Assembly: GCA_026125795.1 (NCBI GenBank)
Contig: JAHCKM010000003.1
Location: 62,001-126,000, forward strand
DNA: 64,000 bases
Direction: 5' to 3'
Source of the DNA: Burkholderiaceae bacterium
Lineage (GTDB): Bacteria > Pseudomonadota > Gammaproteobacteria > Burkholderiales > Burkholderiaceae_C
The position numbers and the translations under genes are program-made. The notes under the pieces were generated by a model. That model saw nothing but the letters and a program-made list of their open reading frames with translations, was not told where the DNA came from and did not search any database. Shown in pieces: positions 7,553 to 15,854 of this stretch (its first letter is position 1; each line of letters starts with the position of its first letter).

Positions 7553-9679
7553 ATGGCAACCGGCATGGGTTTCGGACACGCCGAGAGCAGCGGCGCAGCG
7601 GCCAACAGGGCCTTCAAAGCGCAGCTCAACAAGGTGTACGGCTGGTACACCGGCGGCTTCATCGCCTTCATCCTGATCCTGGCGGTGCTCGAGCAGATGG
7701 GACTGCCGCGCACCTGGATCGGCTTCACCTTCCTGCTCGCGACCGTGGCGCTGTATGCCGGCATCGGCATCATGAGCCGCACCAGCGACGCTGCGGAGTA
7801 CTACGTGGCCGGGCGGCGCGTGCCGGCCATCTACAACGGCATGGCCACCGGCGCCGACTGGATGAGCGCCGCCTCGTTCATCGCGATGGCGGGCACGCTG
7901 TACCTCACCGGCTACAACGGCCTGGCCTTCATCATGGGCTGGACCGGCGGCTACTGCCTGGTGGCGTTCCTGCTGGCGCCGTACCTGCGCAAGTTCGGGC
8001 AGTTCACGATCCCGGACTTCCTCGGTGCGCGCTACGAGGGCAACCTGCCGCGCTTCATCGGCATCCTGGCCGCGATCCTGTGCTCGTTCACCTACGTGGT
8101 GGCGCAGATCTACGGCGTGGGGCTGATCACCACCCGCCTGTCGGGCCTGGCGTTCGAGGTGGGGATCTTCGTGGGCCTGGGCGGCATCCTGGTGTGCTCG
8201 TTCCTCGGCGGCATGCGCGCCGTCACGTGGACGCAGGTGGCGCAGTACATCATCCTGATCATTGCGTACCTGGTGCCGCTGATCTGGCTGTCGGTCAAGC
8301 AGACCAGCATCCCGATCCCGCACGTCATCTACGGCTATCAGCTCCAGAAGGTCACCGAGACGGAGAAGAAGCTGCGGGACGACCCGAAGGAGAAGGAGGT
8401 CGTCGCCTACTTCAAGGGGCTCGCCGACAGCTATGACGCCAAGCTGAAGGATCCGCTGGCCGCGCTCGAGGCCGACAAGGCCGCGGCGGAGAAGAAGCTG
8501 GCCGACCTGAAGGCCGCCAATGGCCCGGTGGCCGAGATCCAGGCGGCCGAGCGGGCGCTGGCCGCGCTGCCGAAGAACGTCGACGATGCGAAGAAGGCAT
8601 GGACGGCTGCCAAGAACGCCAATGCGGCGCGCGCCAGGCCGCTAGGCGGCATGCCGCCGCACGCGCAGGTCTTCGCCGGCGACCCCAACGGCGATGCGGC
8701 GGCGCAGAAGGCGCACGACGTGTCGCGGCGTAACTTCCTGGCGCTGATCTTCTGCCTGATGGTGGGCACGGCCGCTTTGCCGCACATCCTGATGCGCTAC
8801 TACACCACGCCGTCGGTGAAAGACGCGCGCAACTCGGTGACATGGAGCCTGTTCTTCATCTTCCTCTTGTACTTCTCGGCGCCGGCCCTGGCGGTGCTGG
8901 TGAAGTACGAGATGTTCCACAACGTGGTGGGGGCATCGTTCAGTCAGCTGCCCGAGTGGATCAGCGCCTGGAACCGGGTCGACCCCACGCTGCTGTCGGT
9001 GACGGACGTCAACAAGGACGGCATCCTGCAGTTGGGTGAGATCCGGATCGGCGGCGACATCGTCGTGCTGGCCACGCCGGCCATCGGCGGTCTGCCCTAC
9101 GTGGTCTCGGGCATGGTGGCCGCCGGCGGCCTGGCGGCGGCGCTGTCCACCGCCGACGGCCTGCTGCTGACGATCGCCAACGCGTTGTCGCACGACCTGT
9201 ACTACAAGATGATCGACCCCAACGCGTCCACCGCACGCCGCGTCACGCTGTCCAAGGCGCTGCTGGTGGTGGTGGCCCTGTTCGCGGCCTACGTGGCGTC
9301 GCAGAAGCCGGCGGACATCCTGTTCCTGGTTTCGGCGGCGTTCTCGTTCGCGGCGGCGGCGTTCTTCCCGGCGTTGGTGCTCGGCATCTTCTGGAAGCGC
9401 GCCACCAAGTGGGGCGCCACGCTGGGCATGATCGCGGGCCTGGGCATCACGTTCTATTACATGGCCACCACGCAGCCGTGGATGCGCAGCATCTTCGGCG
9501 TGACCCGGCCGGTGGAGCTGTGGTGGGACATCCAGCCGATCTCGGCCGGCCTGTTCGGCGTGCCGCTCGGCTTTTTGGTGATCATCGTCGTCAGCCTGAT
9601 CACGCCGGCGCCCAAACGCGAGACGCAGGAACTGGTGGAGCACGTGCGCTACCCGAACCTGAAGCAAGCCAGGGCTTGA
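7553..9679 (+). CDS. VC_2705-family sodium:solute symporter (ActP-like, probable acetate/short organic acid uptake)
   Basis: This 708-residue SSS-family transporter has the family hallmarks YYVAGRRVPAIYNGMATGADWMS near residue 85 and AALSTADGLLLTIANALSHD around 525. It is longer than ActP (about 550) because of a charged Ala/Lys-rich coiled-coil insertion (about residues 262-386, LAALEADKAAAEKKLADLKA) and a loop with a perfect EF-hand pattern (DVNKDGILQLGE, 485-496). The substrate is inferred from the family and from the CrbS-like sensor nearby; Na+ coupling is inferred from the fold. The DUF4212 subunit is encoded immediately upstream and a strong terminator follows. Confidence 0.92.
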   Translation: MATGMGFGHAESSGAAANRAFKAQLNKVYGWYTGGFIAFILILAVLEQMGLPRTWIGFTFLLATVALYAGIGIMSRTSDAAEYYVAGRRVPAIYNGMATGADWMSAASFIAMAGTLYLTGYNGLAFIMGWTGGYCLVAFLLAPYLRKFGQFTIPDFLGARYEGNLPRFIGILAAILCSFTYVVAQIYGVGLITTRLSGLAFEVGIFVGLGGILVCSFLGGMRAVTWTQVAQYIILIIAYLVPLIWLSVKQTSIPIPHVIYGYQLQKVTETEKKLRDDPKEKEVVAYFKGLADSYDAKLKDPLAALEADKAAAEKKLADLKAANGPVAEIQAAERALAALPKNVDDAKKAWTAAKNANAARARPLGGMPPHAQVFAGDPNGDAAAQKAHDVSRRNFLALIFCLMVGTAALPHILMRYYTTPSVKDARNSVTWSLFFIFLLYFSAPALAVLVKYEMFHNVVGASFSQLPEWISAWNRVDPTLLSVTDVNKDGILQLGEIRIGGDIVVLATPAIGGLPYVVSGMVAAGGLAAALSTADGLLLTIANALSHDLYYKMIDPNASTARRVTLSKALLVVVALFAAYVASQKPADILFLVSAAFSFAAAAFFPALVLGIFWKRATKWGATLGMIAGLGITFYYMATTQPWMRSIFGVTRPVELWWDIQPISAGLFGVPLGFLVIIVVSLITPAPKRETQELVEHVRYPNLKQARA

Positions 9680-9691
9680 GTCGGAGGGGCG

Positions 9692-9757
9692 ACAGCGTTT
9701 GACCGCTGTAGCCTTCCGGCGTCAGAAACAAGAACCATAACGTTTCTCCAAACTGGG
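9692..9757 (+). other. Structured 3' region of the symporter transcript
   Basis: Two small hairpins precede the terminator: ACAGCG-TTTGAC-CGCTGT (9692-9709) and AGAAAC with GTTTCT (9724-9747). With the terminator they make a three-hairpin 3' UTR that could stabilise the mRNA or be processed into a small RNA. Seen by eye only. Confidence 0.3.
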
Positions 9758-9784
9758 GCCGCCCGCAAGGGCGGCTCTTTTTTT
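9758..9784 (+). terminator. Rho-independent terminator of the DUF4212-symporter operon
   Basis: A perfect 7-bp stem GCCGCCC/GGGCGGC closes a GCAA tetraloop and is followed by TCTTTTTTT. This is the clearest intrinsic terminator in the window. Confidence 0.9.
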
Positions 9785-9883
9785 ACCGGCACGCGCACAA
9801 CGCCCGATGCGCCGTGGCTCGCTGCGCACGCCGAAATGAATGCGCGAAGCGCAGGCCGGGGCCACAATGGCGCCGCTGACGCC

Positions 9884-11770
9884 ATGGCCGACACCACTCC
9901 CGCTGCGAGCCTGCTCGACCGCTTGAGCATCGAGCTGATGCGCCATCCGCCGTTCGAGCAGATGCAGGCGCAGCACGTGCGGCAGTTCGTGGCCGGCGCG
10001 CGCGAGGCCCACTACACCCCCGGCGAGGTGGTGCTCGAGCCGGGTCACGGCCCGGTCACAGAGCTGTATCTGCTGCGCCAAGGGCACATCACCGGCAGGC
10101 GCGGCGTCGCGGCGCTGGCCGGCAGCCTGCAGTACGAACCGGGCGATCTGTTCCCGGTGGGTGCTCTGCTCGGTGCGCGCCCGGTCACCTCGACCTACAC
10201 CGCCAACGACGACTGTTATTGCCTGCAGTTGCCGGCACAGGCGGTGCACGCGCTGGCCCGCGCGAGCGCGCCGTTTGCCCACTTTCTGGAGCGCCGTGCG
10301 CTGCACTTCTTCGAGCTGGCGCAGCAGGCGATGCGCCAGAGCTACGTGTCGCAGGCGCTGCACGAGCAGTCGCTCGAGGCGTCGCTGTCCACGCTGCCGA
10401 GCAAGCAGCCCCTGGCGTGCCAACCTCACACGCCGCTGCAGGAAGCGCTGGCGCAGATGCACGAGAGGCGCGTGGGCTCGGTGGTGGTGGTGGACGAGCG
10501 GAACATGCCGCAAGGCATCCTCACGCGCCACGACATCCTGGGCCGCGTCACGCTGCCCGCGCTGCCGCTGGCCACGCCGATCGTGCGCGTGATGAGCACG
10601 CCGGTGCACGTACTCGACAGCGCCGACACGCTGCAGGATGCGGCGCTGCTGATGTCGCGCCACGGCATGCGCCACGTGCCGGTGTGCGAGCGCGGCGCGC
10701 TGGTGAACATCGTGTCGGAGCGCGATCTGTTCGCGCTTCAGCGGCTGTCGCTCAAGGGGCTGACGACGCGCATCCGCGCGGCGCAGGATCTGCTGACACT
10801 GCAGCGCGCGGCGGTCGACATCCGGCGCCTGGCGCGCAACCTGCTGGGCCAGGGCGTGCAGGCGCGCCAGCTCACCGAGCTGATCACCCACCTGAACGAC
10901 GTGCTCACCCAGTCGCTGCTGGAGCTAATGGCGCGCGAGCATGGCGTGGACCTGCAGCGCGCCTGCTGGCTCGCGTTCGGCTCCGAGGGCCGCAGCGAAC
11001 AGACCATTGCCACCGACCAGGACAACGGGCTGGTGTTCGTCAGCGACGATGCGAATGCCGACCGGCCGGCGTGGCTGCGCTTCGCGCGTGCCGTCAACGA
11101 GGCGCTCGACGCATGCGGTTACCCGCTGTGCAAGGGCAACGTGATGGCGAGCAACCCGGAGTGCTGCCGCACGGCCGAAGAATGGCAGGAGCGCTTCGCG
11201 CACTGGATCGAGCATGGCGCGCCCGAGGATCTGCTGGCCGCCAGCATCTACTTCGATCTGCGGCCGATCGCCGGGCGCCTGGAGCTGGCGCGCCCGTTGC
11301 GCGACATGCTGCAACGCGAGCCGGCGCGCGTGCCGCGTTTCATCAAGCAGCTGGCCGACAACGCACTCGCCAACCGCGCGCCGTTTACCTGGCTGGGTGC
11401 GCTCGACACGCGCAATCACGAGGGTCACGAGTGGCTCGATCTCAAGATGCGCGGCACGGCGCTGTTCGTCGACGCCGCCCGGCTGTACGCGCTGGCAAAC
11501 GGGCTCGATGCGCTGAGCACGCGCGCGCGTCTGGCGGCGGTGGCGCAGGCGCTGCGGGTGCCGGCCGGCGAGGGCGAGTCGTGGATTGCGGCGTTCGAGT
11601 TCCTGCAGATGCTGCGCCTGCGCGTGCAGCTCGACGACACGCGCGATGCGGCCGGCGCCAACGACGTCGACGTGGTGCGGCTCAACCCGATCGAGCGCCG
11701 CGTGCTGAAAGAAAGCGTGCGCGTCGCGCGCAGCCTGCAGCAGCGCATCGAGCTCGACTACCAGCGGTGA
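9884..11770 (+). CDS. cNMP-binding/CBS/DUF294 nucleotidyltransferase-like signalling protein
   Basis: The 628-residue cytoplasmic protein has an N-terminal cyclic-nucleotide-binding-like domain (about 10-135), a CBS pair (about 170-290, with RRVGSVVVVDERNMPQGILT and ISERDLF-like ends) and a DUF294 nucleotidyltransferase domain. The latter carries FGSEGRSEQ followed by TDQDNGLVF (about 364-385), the GS...DxD pattern of GlnD-like transferases. A helical DUF294_C substrate-binding domain ends it. Presence of GS and DxD suggests activity; the target is unknown. An upstream in-frame ATG at 9836 would add 16 poorly conserved-looking residues, so 9884 is preferred. It follows the symporter after a terminator. 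Confidence 0.9.
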   Translation: MADTTPAASLLDRLSIELMRHPPFEQMQAQHVRQFVAGAREAHYTPGEVVLEPGHGPVTELYLLRQGHITGRRGVAALAGSLQYEPGDLFPVGALLGARPVTSTYTANDDCYCLQLPAQAVHALARASAPFAHFLERRALHFFELAQQAMRQSYVSQALHEQSLEASLSTLPSKQPLACQPHTPLQEALAQMHERRVGSVVVVDERNMPQGILTRHDILGRVTLPALPLATPIVRVMSTPVHVLDSADTLQDAALLMSRHGMRHVPVCERGALVNIVSERDLFALQRLSLKGLTTRIRAAQDLLTLQRAAVDIRRLARNLLGQGVQARQLTELITHLNDVLTQSLLELMAREHGVDLQRACWLAFGSEGRSEQTIATDQDNGLVFVSDDANADRPAWLRFARAVNEALDACGYPLCKGNVMASNPECCRTAEEWQERFAHWIEHGAPEDLLAASIYFDLRPIAGRLELARPLRDMLQREPARVPRFIKQLADNALANRAPFTWLGALDTRNHEGHEWLDLKMRGTALFVDAARLYALANGLDALSTRARLAAVAQALRVPAGEGESWIAAFEFLQMLRLRVQLDDTRDAAGANDVDVVRLNPIERRVLKESVRVARSLQQRIELDYQR

Positions 11771-11841
11771 AAACCCAGGCCCACCGCCGCCGGATGGTGT
11801 GACGGCGCTGCATAGAATCGCGTGCGCGCGCGGATCCCGAC

Positions 11842-12318
11842 ATGTTCCATTCGATCAGCTTGTTCGTGTTCCTGGTCCTGTTCTGGCTGTTGCTGTCGGG
11901 GTACTTCACCGCTTTCCTGATCGGCGCCGGCGTCGGATCGGCGCTCGCCGTGGTGGGGTTCGCGCGCCGCATCGACGTGGTGGACCATGAGGGCCATCCG
12001 ATTCACCTGGGCCCGAGGGTCTTGTTGTACTGGCCGTGGCTGGCCAAGGAGATCGCCAAGTCGGCCTGGGCGGTGAGCCGGATCATCGTCGACCCCAAGC
12101 TGCCGATCAGTCCCACGCTGGTGCGCTTCAAGCCGTCGCAGCGCAGCGACGTGGGGCTGGTGATCCACGCCCAGTCGATCACGCTGACACCCGCAACGAT
12201 CACGATCGAAGCGCATCCCGACGAATTCCTGGTGCACGGGCTCACGCGCGAAGGCGCCCTCGGCTGCATCGACAGCGAGATCGATCGCCGCGTGCGCGCG
12301 TGCGAGGGCGCGCCGTGA
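11842..12318 (+). CDS. mrpE: Mrp-type cation/proton antiporter subunit E
   Basis: The 158-residue protein has two N-terminal membrane helices (about 5-40) and a soluble C-terminal half with the MnhE signature YWPWLAKEIAKSAW and SITLTPATITIEAHPDEFLVHGL. It opens a ten-gene operon for a multisubunit Na+(or K+)/H+ antiporter. Its stop overlaps the mrpF start (TGATG). MrpE is a small membrane subunit needed for full complex activity in characterised Mrp systems. Confidence 0.95.
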   Translation: MFHSISLFVFLVLFWLLLSGYFTAFLIGAGVGSALAVVGFARRIDVVDHEGHPIHLGPRVLLYWPWLAKEIAKSAWAVSRIIVDPKLPISPTLVRFKPSQRSDVGLVIHAQSITLTPATITIEAHPDEFLVHGLTREGALGCIDSEIDRRVRACEGAP

Positions 12319-12602
12319 TGTTTGCGGCCGCCGCCATCGCGCTGCTGGTGACGCTGGCCTTGGTGCTGGCGCGTGCCGCGCTCGGCCCCACCGTGTTCGA
12401 TCGCACGCAGGCGGCCAACTCCGTGGGCAGCGTGGCGATGCTGCTGCTGGCGGTGATGGGCTTTCTCAACGGCCGTCCGGAGTTCCTCGATCTGGCGCTG
12501 GTGTACGGCCTGCTCAACGTGATCAGCACGATCGCCGTGCTCAAGTACTTTCGCCACGGCAACCTCGGTGACCCTGGCCTCGACGAGGGCAACGGCCGAT
12601 GA
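12318..12602 (+). CDS. mrpF: Mrp-type cation/proton antiporter subunit F
   Basis: The 94-residue, three-helix membrane protein has the MnhF/PhaF pattern: ALGPTVFDRTQAANSVGS after helix 1 and FLDLALVYGLLNVISTIAVLKY near the C-terminus. ATG 12318 overlaps the mrpE stop by one base. A 97-base gap with a strong hairpin separates it from mrpG, the only real gap before position 17324 in an otherwise overlapping operon. Confidence 0.94.
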   Translation: MFAAAAIALLVTLALVLARAALGPTVFDRTQAANSVGSVAMLLLAVMGFLNGRPEFLDLALVYGLLNVISTIAVLKYFRHGNLGDPGLDEGNGR

Positions 12603-12633
12603 ACGCCGCATGGCCGCTCGGAAGGCGTTCGCT

Positions 12634-12672
12634 CCCCAGGAGCCACGAAGGGGCTCCTTCGGAGCCCTGGGG
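12634..12672 (+). other. Hairpin element inside the Mrp operon (mrpF-mrpG gap)
   Basis: Outer arms CCCCAGG (12634-12640) and CCTGGGG (12666-12672) enclose an inner GCTCC-TTC-GGAGC hairpin (12653-12665), and an alternative GAAGG/CCTTC pairing is possible. The following GACGGGGCGCAGCGCAAAGG looks like the tail of the GC-rich intergenic repeats common in this order. It lacks a T-run, so attenuation or RNA processing is more likely than full termination. Confidence 0.5.
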
Positions 12673-12699
12673 GACGGGGCGCAGCGCAAAGGGGGCTGG

Positions 12700-13023
12700 A
12701 TGAGCGTGCTCGCGCTTCTGAGCTGGGTCTGCCTGGTGGCCGGAGGCCTGTTCTGCATGGTCGGTGCGCTCGGCATGCTGCGCATGCCCGATTTCTACAC
12801 GCGCATGCATGCCGCCAGCGTGATCGACTCGCTGGGTGCCGGGTTGATCCTGCTCGGGCTGCTGCTGCAGGCCGGCTTCACGCTGGTGGCGGTGAAGCTG
12901 CTGTTCATCGGACTGCTGCTCTTCTTTGCCAGCCCCACGGCCACCCACGCGCTGGCGCGCGCGGCCATGGTGCGCGGCCTGAAGCCGGTGTTGGCCGAGG
13001 AGCACGAGCCATCGAAGCCCTGA
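12700..13023 (+). CDS. mrpG: Mrp-type cation/proton antiporter subunit G
   Basis: The 107-residue, three-helix protein carries the MnhG/PhaG signature MVGALGMLRMPDFYTRMHAA followed by SLGAGLILLG. ATG 12700 is preceded by a G-rich stretch (AAAGGGGGCTGG) that can act as ribosome-binding site. Its 3' end probably overlaps the start of the next gene (see the MbhD/E-like entry). Confidence 0.94.
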   Translation: MSVLALLSWVCLVAGGLFCMVGALGMLRMPDFYTRMHAASVIDSLGAGLILLGLLLQAGFTLVAVKLLFIGLLLFFASPTATHALARAAMVRGLKPVLAEEHEPSKP

Positions 13024-13559
13024 TCATCAACGTGTTGCTGGTGCTGATGGCGGTCACGGTGGCCGTCATCGCGCGCAGCCGCAACCTGTTTGGCGTGATC
13101 GTGCTGTCGGGTCTGTACAGCTTTCTGATGGCGACCGTGCTGGTGGCGATGGACGCGGTGGATGTGGCGATGACCGAGGCATCGGTCGGAGCCGGCATCT
13201 CGACCGTGTTGTTTCTCGGCGCGCTGTACCTGTGCAAGAGCGAAGAGGCGCGCGAGGCGCGCAGTCCCTGGCTGCCGCTGCTGACGTCGCTTGCCGTCGG
13301 CGGCCTGCTGGTCTACGGCACGCTGGGGTTGCCCGAACTCTCCGATCCGCAGGCCCCGATGCACACGCACGTGGTGCCGCGTTACCTCAACGAGATGAAG
13401 CAGGAAGTCGACGTGCCCAACGTCGTGACGGCGGTGCTGGCGAGCTACCGGGGCTACGACACGCTGGGCGAGACCACGGTCGTGTTCACCGCCGGCGCCG
13501 GCGTGGTCGCGCTGCTGCGGCGGCGGCGCAAGACGGCCAGGACCGAGGTCAGCCGATGA
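13011..13559 (+). CDS. MrpA C-terminal-type (MbhD + MbhE) antiporter subunit as a separate gene; possible ATC start
   Basis: The 182-residue frame covers a DUF4040/MbhD-like part (IEALIINVLLVLMAVTVAVI..., with DVAMTEASVGAGIST) and an MbhE-like part (about 85-175). In canonical Mrp these form the C-terminus of MrpA. The first conventional start is GTG 13032, but it lacks a ribosome-binding site and cuts into the first helix. GAGGAG sits 8 bases before an in-frame ATC at 13011, where homologues would begin MIEAL. A non-canonical AUC start is therefore likely; otherwise use 13032. The 3' end overlaps mrpB (ATGA). Confidence 0.85.
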   Translation: MEALIINVLLVLMAVTVAVIARSRNLFGVIVLSGLYSFLMATVLVAMDAVDVAMTEASVGAGISTVLFLGALYLCKSEEAREARSPWLPLLTSLAVGGLLVYGTLGLPELSDPQAPMHTHVVPRYLNEMKQEVDVPNVVTAVLASYRGYDTLGETTVVFTAGAGVVALLRRRRKTARTEVSR

Positions 13560-13996
13560 GGCGCGATCTGATCCTGCGGGTGATCGCCAAGCTGCTGATC
13601 CCGTTCATCCTGCTGTTCGGGCTGTACGTGCAGTTCCACGGCGATTTCGGGCCGGGCGGCGGATTCCAGGCCGGCGTGATCCTCGCCGCGGCGGTGGTCT
13701 TCTACGGCCTGATCTACGGACTGGCTGACGCGCGCAAGCTGGTGCCCGAGCCGCTGGTGGAGTCGATGATGGCCGTCGGCGTGCTGCTGTTCGGCGGCGT
13801 CGGCGTCGCCGGGCTGCTGCTCGGCGGCAACTACCTCGACTATTTCGTGCTCGATGCCGACAGCGTGCACGGGCAGCACCGCGGCATCTTCTGGGTGGAG
13901 GCCGGCGTCGCGATCACCGTGTCGGGTGTGATGCTGAAGATCTTCTACATGTTCGCCGACCGCGGCCGTTTCGACGACGAAGAGCCGACGCCATGA
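13556..13996 (+). CDS. mrpB: Mrp-type cation/proton antiporter subunit B
   Basis: The 146-residue, four-helix protein is MnhB-like, with FHGDFGPGGGFQAGVILAA near residue 30 and the ending GVMLKIFYMF before an acidic tail. It overlaps both neighbours by 4 bases. MrpB packs beside the MrpA C-terminal region in known structures, consistent with its position after the MbhD/E-like gene. Confidence 0.94.
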   Translation: MRRDLILRVIAKLLIPFILLFGLYVQFHGDFGPGGGFQAGVILAAAVVFYGLIYGLADARKLVPEPLVESMMAVGVLLFGGVGVAGLLLGGNYLDYFVLDADSVHGQHRGIFWVEAGVAITVSGVMLKIFYMFADRGRFDDEEPTP

Positions 13997-14376
13997 CACA
14001 ACCCGGCGGGCACTTTGCCTACTTCGTCACCGTGTTCCTGATGATCGGCGGGCTGTTCATCCTGATCGCGCGCGGCAACCTGATCAAGAAGCTGGTGGGG
14101 CTGGGCATCTTCCAGACCTCGGTGTACCTGCTGTACATCGCGCCGGGCAAGCTGGTGGGTGGCACCGCGCCGATCCTGAGCGATGCCTTCACCGTGTACT
14201 CCAATCCGCTGCCGCACGTGCTGATCCTCACCGCCATCGTGGTGGGCGTGGCCACGCTCGCACTCGGGCTGGCGCTGGTGGTGCGCATCCGCGAGGCGTA
14301 CGGCAGCATCGAGGAGGACGAGATCCTGGAGCTGGAAGCGGCGCAGGCGGGCCCACAACAACCACAACAACAATGA
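13993..14376 (+). CDS. mrpC: Mrp-type cation/proton antiporter subunit C (NuoK-like)
   Basis: The 127-residue protein has three NuoK/MnhC-type helices with GLGIFQTSVYLLYIAPG and PLPHVLILTAIVVGVATLAL. A polar tail rich in Gln (QPQQQ) ends it. The start overlaps mrpB (ATGA) and the stop overlaps mrpD (ATGA). Confidence 0.95.
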   Translation: MTQPGGHFAYFVTVFLMIGGLFILIARGNLIKKLVGLGIFQTSVYLLYIAPGKLVGGTAPILSDAFTVYSNPLPHVLILTAIVVGVATLALGLALVVRIREAYGSIEEDEILELEAAQAGPQQPQQQ

Positions 14377-15854
14377 GCCTGGCGACGCATCTGCCTGCGT
14401 TGCAGGTTGTCGTGCCTTTGCTGGCCGCGCCGCTCACCGTGCTGGTGCGGCGGCGCGGGGCCGCGTTCGGCATCGCCTTGGCCGCCAGCTGGGCGGCGCT
14501 CGCGATCGCGTTGCTGCTGTGGGTGCAGGTGTCGCACGAAGGTGTGATCTCGTATGCGATCGGCAGCTGGCCGCCGCCGTGGGGCATCGAGTACCGCGTC
14601 GATCGCCTGAACGCGTTCGTGCTGGTGCTGGTGTCGGGCATCGCGGCGGTGGTGCTGCCGTACAGCCGTGCCAGCATCGAGTCCGAAGTCGCACCGCAGC
14701 AGCACTATCTCTTCTACACGATGTTCCTGTTGTGCCTGGCCGGCACGCTCGGCATCGCGATCACCGGCGACGCGTTCAACGTCTTCGTGTTCCTCGAGAT
14801 CGCGTCACTGTCGACCTACGTGCTGATCGCGCTGGCGCGCGACCGGCGCGCGCTGGTCGCGTCGTACCGCTACCTGATCGTCGGCACGATCGGCGCCACT
14901 TTCATCGTGATCGGCGTGGGCCTTCTCTACCTGATGACGGGCACGCTCAACCTCGCCGACATGGGGCAGCGCATCGGCGCCGTGCAGGGCACGCGGCCGG
15001 TGCTGGCGGCGCTCGCCTTCCTCACCGTCGGGGTGTCGCTCAAGCTGGCGCTGTTTCCGCTGCACCAGTGGCTGCCCAACGCGTATGCCTACGCGCCCTC
15101 GGCCGTGACGGCGCTGCTCGCGGGCACCGCCACCAAGGTGGCTGCGTACGTCCTGCTGCGGTTCTACCTGTCGGTCTTCGGGCAGTCGGCCGTGTTCCGC
15201 GCGCTGCCGATGCAGGAGGCCTTGCTCGTGCTGGCGCTGGCGGGCATGTTCGGCGCGTCGGCCATCGCCATCTTCCAACGTGACCTGAAGCGCTTGTTCG
15301 CGTACTCCAGCATCGGCCAGATCGGCTACATCGTGCTCGGGATGTCGTTCAATTCGCCGTCCGGACTCACGGCAACCATCGTCCACCTGTTCAACCACGG
15401 CGTCACCAAGGCCGCGTTGTTCCTGTTGGTGGGAGCCGCCGCGCTCGTGATGGGCGGCGCCACGCTGGCGCGCCTCCAGGGCATGGGACGCCGCATGCCG
15501 ATGGTCAGCTTTGGCGTCGTCGTGTGCGGGCTCTCGCTGATCGGCGTGCCGGGCACCGCCGGCTTCGTCAGCAAGTGGTACCTGATCCTGGCCGCGATCG
15601 AGCGCGGGCAGTGGACCCTGGTGTTCCTGATCGTTGCGTCGTCGCTGTTGGCGGTGGCCTACGTGTGGCGCTTCGTCGAGGCCGCCTACTTCCGCGAGCC
15701 GCGCAGCGACATCGATCCGGTGGCCAAGGTGCCGGCGAGTATGGCGGTGCCGGCGGCGCTGTTGGTCATCGCCACCGTGTACTTCGGGCTCGACACGTCG
15801 TTCACGGTGGGATCGGCGGCGCCGGCGGCGGCCGCGCTGATGAGCAGGCCCTGA
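14373..15854 (+). CDS. mrpD: Mrp-type antiporter subunit D, first of three antiporter-like subunits
   Basis: The 493-residue protein has about 14 membrane helices of the NuoL/M/N antiporter-like family. It keeps the transmembrane Glu in FVFLEIASLSTYVL, the Lys in FPLHQWLPNAYAYAP/AGTATKVAAYVLL, and the broken-helix region around LKRLFAYSSIGQIGY. These residues form the proton path in complex I and Mrp. Its stop shares a base with the next antiporter subunit's ATG. Confidence 0.94.
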   Translation: MSLATHLPALQVVVPLLAAPLTVLVRRRGAAFGIALAASWAALAIALLLWVQVSHEGVISYAIGSWPPPWGIEYRVDRLNAFVLVLVSGIAAVVLPYSRASIESEVAPQQHYLFYTMFLLCLAGTLGIAITGDAFNVFVFLEIASLSTYVLIALARDRRALVASYRYLIVGTIGATFIVIGVGLLYLMTGTLNLADMGQRIGAVQGTRPVLAALAFLTVGVSLKLALFPLHQWLPNAYAYAPSAVTALLAGTATKVAAYVLLRFYLSVFGQSAVFRALPMQEALLVLALAGMFGASAIAIFQRDLKRLFAYSSIGQIGYIVLGMSFNSPSGLTATIVHLFNHGVTKAALFLLVGAAALVMGGATLARLQGMGRRMPMVSFGVVVCGLSLIGVPGTAGFVSKWYLILAAIERGQWTLVFLIVASSLLAVAYVWRFVEAAYFREPRSDIDPVAKVPASMAVPAALLVIATVYFGLDTSFTVGSAAPAAAALMSRP

